Part shown: one piece after another, positions 30,374 to 34,031 of the stretch
How positions within the stretch are numbered: position 1 is the stretch's first letter
Layout: every line of letters begins with the position of its first letter
From: Bacteroidaceae bacterium
GTDB taxonomy: Bacteria; Bacteroidota; Bacteroidia; Bacteroidales; Bacteroidaceae
NCBI GenBank assembly: GCA_017628775.1
Contig: JAGBYN010000077.1
Coordinates: 1 to 34,031 of the forward strand
Length of the DNA stretch: 34,031 nucleotides
Direction of reading: 5' to 3'
The notes under the pieces: generated by a model
Told to the model about the DNA's origin: nothing
Databases searched by the model: none
What the model saw: the letters and a program-made list of their open reading frames with translations, nothing else
Made by a program: the position numbers and the translations under genes

Positions 30374-33316
30374 TTACTTTTGACGAACGTAGAACTTCTT
30401 AGCAACTACAAGACCGCTATAGTCAACAGCTGTGTAAACGATTTCGTAAACATAACCGCGCTTAATGTTCATCTTCACTTGATCAACGTTACCTTCAAGA
30501 ACCTTAGCAGTTTGAGCGTCGTTGAGTGCAGTTAAGAGTTCACCACCATCAGCTTGAGCGTTCTTAGTACCATCCAAAGAGTAAACGTTAGTTACACCTA
30601 CGAGCTTCTTGTAAGCAGGAGCAAGAACTTCAGCTGTGTAAGAAGTTGGTGCGAGAACGAGTTCACCTGAAGTAACAACTGTAGGAACGCTACGTGATTG
30701 GCTTAACTTATTGAAGCCATTGTTGCCTTGTACGAGGAGCACAGGTTGGATAGCAGCATTTACAGAGTTAATCATGTTGCAAACCTTAGCGTTAAACTTA
30801 TCGAAGAACTTAGCAAGCAATACCTTGAATTCGTCGTTAACCTTAACTGCTACGTTTTCTACTACTGGCAACTTATCCTTAAGCACAGCGTTAGCCTTAT
30901 CCATCAAATCCAAAAGTTCATCAATTGTACCGCTTGTGATGTTACCATAGAGGTCGTTCATCGCGTCGTAGAGATTTACTTCTACAGGATACTTGAATTG
31001 AACAGGGATTTGCATTTCCTTAGTAATGTGGATATCCTTGAGGATGAGAGAATCACCATCTACAGTGTATTGAGGAGCAGCAACCTTAACAGTTTCAGCT
31101 GGGAAAGAAATTGTTTCTTCAATCTCCTGAAGTTCACCTGCAACTTCACGCATCACTTTAATAGTTTGTGAACGTGCAGGAATTACGACTTCGATAGAGT
31201 CTTCTGTTTCAGGTGTGATTTGACCAAACTTGATGCTATCCTTAGGAAGTGTCATATCAAGCGTGTAATCAACAGTAGTGTTTACGTCAACTTCGATTGT
31301 AAGCTTAGTGTCGCTTGGGTTAAGAGGCAACACCTTAATCTTGTTAACCACAATGTTTTCTACCTTATCGAAAATCTTATCTACAGTAGAAGAACCTGGA
31401 ACGAGCTTAACAAATACATCAGTAACCTTATCAGTTACCTTACCAATGAGATTTTCTACCTTTTCAAGAGTAGGAATATTCTTGATATCTACGTCAGCGA
31501 ACTTATAAGAAAGAGGCTTGAATGCAGTTGCAGCAACAGAGTATTGTGAGTAAACACTGCGTTGTTGGCCGAGGTCATCAGTCCAAGACACCTTAACAGC
31601 ATTAGCATCCATCTTACCATTCAATTGGCTTGCCAATGAAGACAATGTGTTAGTTACATTGAAATCAGTGAGCGCATCACCCATAATTTCGTTGATATCA
31701 ACGCGACCCTTAAGTGATTCAACAGCTTCAGCAGTGAGTGTAGCCTTTGCTTCATAGAAGCCATTAGCAGCAGAACGTGAAACACCGAATGAGAGGTTCT
31801 TGTCAGAGTAAGCGAGTGGTTCGAGCTTAATAGCAGAAGCTTGTTCTACACTATTAACAAGTGGGAACTGTGCACCTTCAAAGTTTACAGTGTTAGGATT
31901 AATTGTGAGGTAGAGTGTACCTGCATTACCTGCACCACCTACGAGAGGTTCACCTGCAGCAACTTCAATTGCTGTTACACCGAGCATCTTGATATCAGCT
32001 GAAGAAAGACGTGCATCGTCCTGATCGCTGTAGTAACGAGGTCTTGCAGTTGGGAATTCAAGACCGTAGTTTCCTGCATAGCCATAGTAAGCTGCGAGGA
32101 TGTTGCTACGCATGTTGTTAGGAAGCGCTGCATAACCAAACACTGGACTTGAAGCACCTTGTACAAGGATACCTGAAACGTATTGGTTCAATGCACCTTC
32201 AAGGTTCTTAATCTTGTTTTCAACGTCAGCAACACGAGTTGTCAATTCGTCGAGTTGTTCTTGGAGTGCCTTGTCCGCTTCTTGGTATGCCTTTTCAATT
32301 TCGCCAACCGCAATTTGCAAAGTATCGATTCTATTGTTAGCATCGTTGAACTTTTCGTTCAATACCTTGAAAATTTCAGTTTGGAGAGAATCAGCATAAG
32401 CCTTAGCTGCTTCGTAGTTTGCTGCGATTTGGTTAACCAATGCAGAGTCAGCCTTTTCGAGGGCAGCAATCTTAACTTGAGCATCAGCAACATCTTGCAT
32501 TACCTTTTGCAATTCTGTATTCCAAAGTTTGATGTCATTTTGGATGTTAGTGATTGCGGTTTCGTGGTTGTTCAACTGCAATTCGTGAGCAGCCAAGATT
32601 GAATCATGAGATGCTACAATTGAATCGTGCTTATGTTGAAGAGTTGCAATAGCTTGAGTAGCAATTTCATTCAATTCAAACAATTTTGCCAATTGTTGTT
32701 CTACGTCAGCAGGACAGATACAATCCTTGCCATCCTTACCGTCTTGACCGTCCTTGCCATCTTCACCATCTTGACCGTCTTTGCCATCTTCACCGTCTTG
32801 ACCGTCTTTGCCATCTTCACCATCTTGACCATCCTTGCCATCTTCACCGTCTTGACCGTCTTTGCCATCTTCACCATCTTGACCATCCTTGCCATCTTCA
32901 CCGTCTTGACCAGGAAGACCAGGTTGACCTTGTTGGTTAGGATCGCATGTACAACCTTCTTTAGCTTCGAGATCAGCAATACGACTTAACAAAGCAGCGA
33001 TTTGACCTTCAAGGTCTTCTACTTCATCTTCGAGATTACCCTTAAGTTCTTCTCTAAGGTCATCGTCTGCATCTTTGTAAGCTTCTTCTAATGCTTCAAG
33101 ATCCTTCTTGTAAGCATCTTCAAGATCAGAAAGGTCCTTCTTCAAAGCGTCGATCTGATCATTTACGGCATCTTCAAGCGTCTTGTCCGCATCAATCATT
33201 TCTTCATGAAGATCTGCGTACATATCTTCCGTTTTGTCATCACAAGACACGAAAGACAATGACGTAACTACAACTGCAGCAAACGCCATCAATCCGTTAA
33301 AAAATTTCTTCTTCAT
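30374..33316 (-). CDS. Large predicted surface lipoprotein with coiled coils and a collagen-like Gly-X-Y segment
   Basis: The 980-residue product has a lipoprotein signal (MKKKFFNGLMAFAAVVVTSLSFVSC, lipid Cys25) followed by acidic DDKTED, like known Bacteroidetes surface-export tails. Residues 30-115 form an acidic coiled coil. Residues 130-198 are 23 uninterrupted Gly-X-Y triplets (GQPGLP, six GQDGEDGKD, one GQDGKDGKD), bracketed by Cys122-Thr-Cys124 and Cys199-Ile-Cys201. Residues 205-375 are again coiled coil (repeated HDSI, ALEKADSAL). The remaining 600 residues are predicted beta-rich domains without a family I recognise; N-terminal similarity to PL29-type lyase leader regions is possible. 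The architecture suggests a trimeric stalk tethered to the outer membrane with a distal beta head. Function is unknown. Upstream is lpxB; downstream is OmpA. Confidence 0.88.
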   Translation of the reverse strand: MKKKFFNGLMAFAAVVVTSLSFVSCDDKTEDMYADLHEEMIDADKTLEDAVNDQIDALKKDLSDLEDAYKKDLEALEEAYKDADDDLREELKGNLEDEVEDLEGQIAALLSRIADLEAKEGCTCDPNQQGQPGLPGQDGEDGKDGQDGEDGKDGQDGEDGKDGQDGEDGKDGQDGEDGKDGQDGEDGKDGQDGKDGKDCICPADVEQQLAKLFELNEIATQAIATLQHKHDSIVASHDSILAAHELQLNNHETAITNIQNDIKLWNTELQKVMQDVADAQVKIAALEKADSALVNQIAANYEAAKAYADSLQTEIFKVLNEKFNDANNRIDTLQIAVGEIEKAYQEADKALQEQLDELTTRVADVENKIKNLEGALNQYVSGILVQGASSPVFGYAALPNNMRSNILAAYYGYAGNYGLEFPTARPRYYSDQDDARLSSADIKMLGVTAIEVAAGEPLVGGAGNAGTLYLTINPNTVNFEGAQFPLVNSVEQASAIKLEPLAYSDKNLSFGVSRSAANGFYEAKATLTAEAVESLKGRVDINEIMGDALTDFNVTNTLSSLASQLNGKMDANAVKVSWTDDLGQQRSVYSQYSVAATAFKPLSYKFADVDIKNIPTLEKVENLIGKVTDKVTDVFVKLVPGSSTVDKIFDKVENIVVNKIKVLPLNPSDTKLTIEVDVNTTVDYTLDMTLPKDSIKFGQITPETEDSIEVVIPARSQTIKVMREVAGELQEIEETISFPAETVKVAAPQYTVDGDSLILKDIHITKEMQIPVQFKYPVEVNLYDAMNDLYGNITSGTIDELLDLMDKANAVLKDKLPVVENVAVKVNDEFKVLLAKFFDKFNAKVCNMINSVNAAIQPVLLVQGNNGFNKLSQSRSVPTVVTSGELVLAPTSYTAEVLAPAYKKLVGVTNVYSLDGTKNAQADGGELLTALNDAQTAKVLEGNVDQVKMNIKRGYVYEIVYTAVDYSGLVVAKKFYVRQK
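32746..32907. repeat. 27-bp minisatellite encoding Gly-X-Y repeats
   Basis: Six 27-bp units starting at 32746, 32773, 32800, 32827, 32854 and 32881 encode GQDGEDGKD, a seventh related unit encodes GQDGKDGKD. The pair of units at 32800-32853 is identical to 32854-32907, a perfect 54-bp tandem duplication, indicating recent expansion. Repeat number likely changes by slippage or recombination in multiples of nine residues without shifting frame. Confidence 0.92.
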
Positions 33317-33372
33317 TTTTTAATAATTAATTAATAGGATTATTTGTTTTTTAATTTACGTTTTTCCTTTAT

Positions 33373-33449
33373 GGATACACAATAGGATACACAATACCCA
33401 TTGTTCGGCAAATTTATAAAGAAAATCATAAACCGAGCCTAACAATGGG
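33373..33449 (-). promoter_or_regulatory. Promoter region of the collagen-like lipoprotein gene with palindromic and tandem repeats
   Basis: On the minus strand TAAATTTGC (33416-33408) is a perfect -7 box; no good -33 was seen. Arms CCCATTGTTCGGC (33397-33409) and GCCTAACAATGGG (33437-33449), complementary at 12 of 13 bases, bracket it. A 12-bp unit GGATACACAATA is repeated exactly at 33373-33384 and 33385-33396, just downstream of the expected start site, so it would lie in the leader RNA. The arrangement looks like an operator. Confidence 0.6.
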
Positions 33450-33518
33450 CATAAAACATTAAGTTTTTTTATTTTTTGTTAATAATGACAACGCAAAATA
33501 ACAAATCAACTACAAAAA

Positions 33519-34031
33519 TCAACGTTTCTCCTTTAAAATCAACATCATCTCTTGAGCAGCTCGCTGTGGCGCTCCAGCCTCTCCTAATACCTCTTTCATC
33601 GTTTCGTAGCCCCGTAATTGCACGTTCCTTCCTTCCGCCCCTGGCATCAGTTGCTTAAGATGCGCCACAATTTGCTCGTGAGTCATAGTGTCGGCCACCA
33701 ATTCCGGCACCACCTCCTTATTCGCTACAAGATTGACCAAAGAGATATACTTCACCTTCAACAAATGACGACGCAAGAAAGAAACCACCTTGCCTATAGG
33801 CGTGTAATAGCACACCACTTGCGGAACGCCAAACAGTGCCGTCTCAAGTGTAGCTGTCCCTGACGTCACTAAAGCCACCGTGGCATGATGCAACAATGGA
33901 TAAGTTTGCTGACGTACAATCTTTGGCCATTGGGATTCACGCCACGGCAAACGAGCCAACACCTCGCGGTAGAAATCAAGCGAAATTGAAGGCGCACCAG
34001 CCAAAACCAATTGATAGTCCTGTCCCGCCAC
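33519..34031 (-). CDS. lpxB: Lipid-A-disaccharide synthase, C-terminal part (cut by window edge)
   Basis: LpxB joins UDP-diacylglucosamine and lipid X to make the lipid A disaccharide at the inner membrane. The visible 170 residues are the C-terminal half: QLVLAGAPSISLDFYREVL, HHATVALVTSGTATLETALFGVPQVVCYYTPIGKVVSFLRRHLLKVKYISLVNLVANKEVVPELVAD, then the helical tail. TSGTATLE-----PQVVCYY is the family's UDP-sugar binding signature. The GTG at the edge is an internal codon, not a start; the N-terminal part lies to the right of the window. Position relative to the lipoprotein gene is about 200 bp, with its own stop at 33519. Confidence 0.93.
   Translation of the reverse strand: MAGQDYQLVLAGAPSISLDFYREVLARLPWRESQWPKIVRQQTYPLLHHATVALVTSGTATLETALFGVPQVVCYYTPIGKVVSFLRRHLLKVKYISLVNLVANKEVVPELVADTMTHEQIVAHLKQLMPGAEGRNVQLRGYETMKEVLGEAGAPQRAAQEMMLILKEKR

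Noticed and set aside
32627..32989. Plus-strand frames across the Gly-X-Y repeat (with repeated FTVLTVLAI or HLHRLDRL patterns)
   Set aside because: They are antisense readings of the 27-bp repeat inside the lipoprotein gene; any frame across such a repeat stays open.
30374..33316. Assignment of the collagen-like lipoprotein as a polysaccharide lyase
   Set aside because: Some Bacteroidetes proteins with similar N-termini are labelled PL29-like, but no catalytic motif is visible in the C-terminal region.

Overview
This window comes from a Bacteroidales chromosome, most likely a Prevotellaceae-type organism. The evidence is the gene content (PorX-type PglZ response regulator, DUF4301, DUF3332, PiT-PhoU fusion, acidic-tailed lipoprotein, OmpA), the near-absence of Shine-Dalgarno sequences, and repeated Bacteroidetes-type promoters (TTTG, 19-20 bp, TAnnTTTG). 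No tRNA, rRNA, CRISPR array, prophage or intact insertion sequence was seen. The region is mostly conserved core chromosome with a few accessory genes.

Layout. 1-513 is non-coding, with a 21-bp-period repeat and the sufB terminator. 514-7402 (minus) is a core block: rimP-nusA-infB (ribosome maturation, transcription elongation/antitermination, translation initiation), then cvpA and sufB (Fe-S assembly). 7575-11166 (minus) is amidase, an MCE/MlaD-like protein and dnaA, i.e. cell wall, envelope lipid traffic and replication initiation. 11403-11570 (plus) is a small rubredoxin gene. 11801-12391 (minus) is a sigma-70-family factor. 12763-20536 (plus, with one small minus gene) carries DUF4301, two short chromate-transporter-family genes, an S9 peptidase, pgi, a HAD phosphatase and a YgbA-like cysteine-rich protein. 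20631-28842 (minus) carries a DUF3332 lipoprotein, a sensor kinase/response regulator pair, a porX-outer membrane protein pair and a PiT phosphate transporter. 29095-34031 (minus) has an OmpA protein, a large collagen-like lipoprotein and the C-terminal part of lpxB, cut by the window edge.

How the genes fit together. Most of the window is information processing (rimP, nusA, infB, dnaA, sigma factor) and envelope biology (amidase, MCE, lpxB, OmpA, DUF3332, collagen-like lipoprotein, porX with its outer-membrane neighbour). Promoter motifs and strong hairpins divide it into units; several of these decide start codons (pgi, amidase, sigma factor) that the longest open frames would place too far upstream.

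The most unusual part is 30374-33450. A 980-residue predicted lipoprotein has exactly 23 Gly-X-Y triplets bracketed by Cys-Thr-Cys and Cys-Ile-Cys and flanked by coiled coils. It is encoded by a 27-bp minisatellite containing a perfect 54-bp duplication, and its promoter holds an inverted repeat spanning the -7 box plus a 12-bp tandem duplication. Second are the porX/outer-membrane-protein unit and a pair of chromate-transporter-family genes lacking the usual GGG and PGP signatures.
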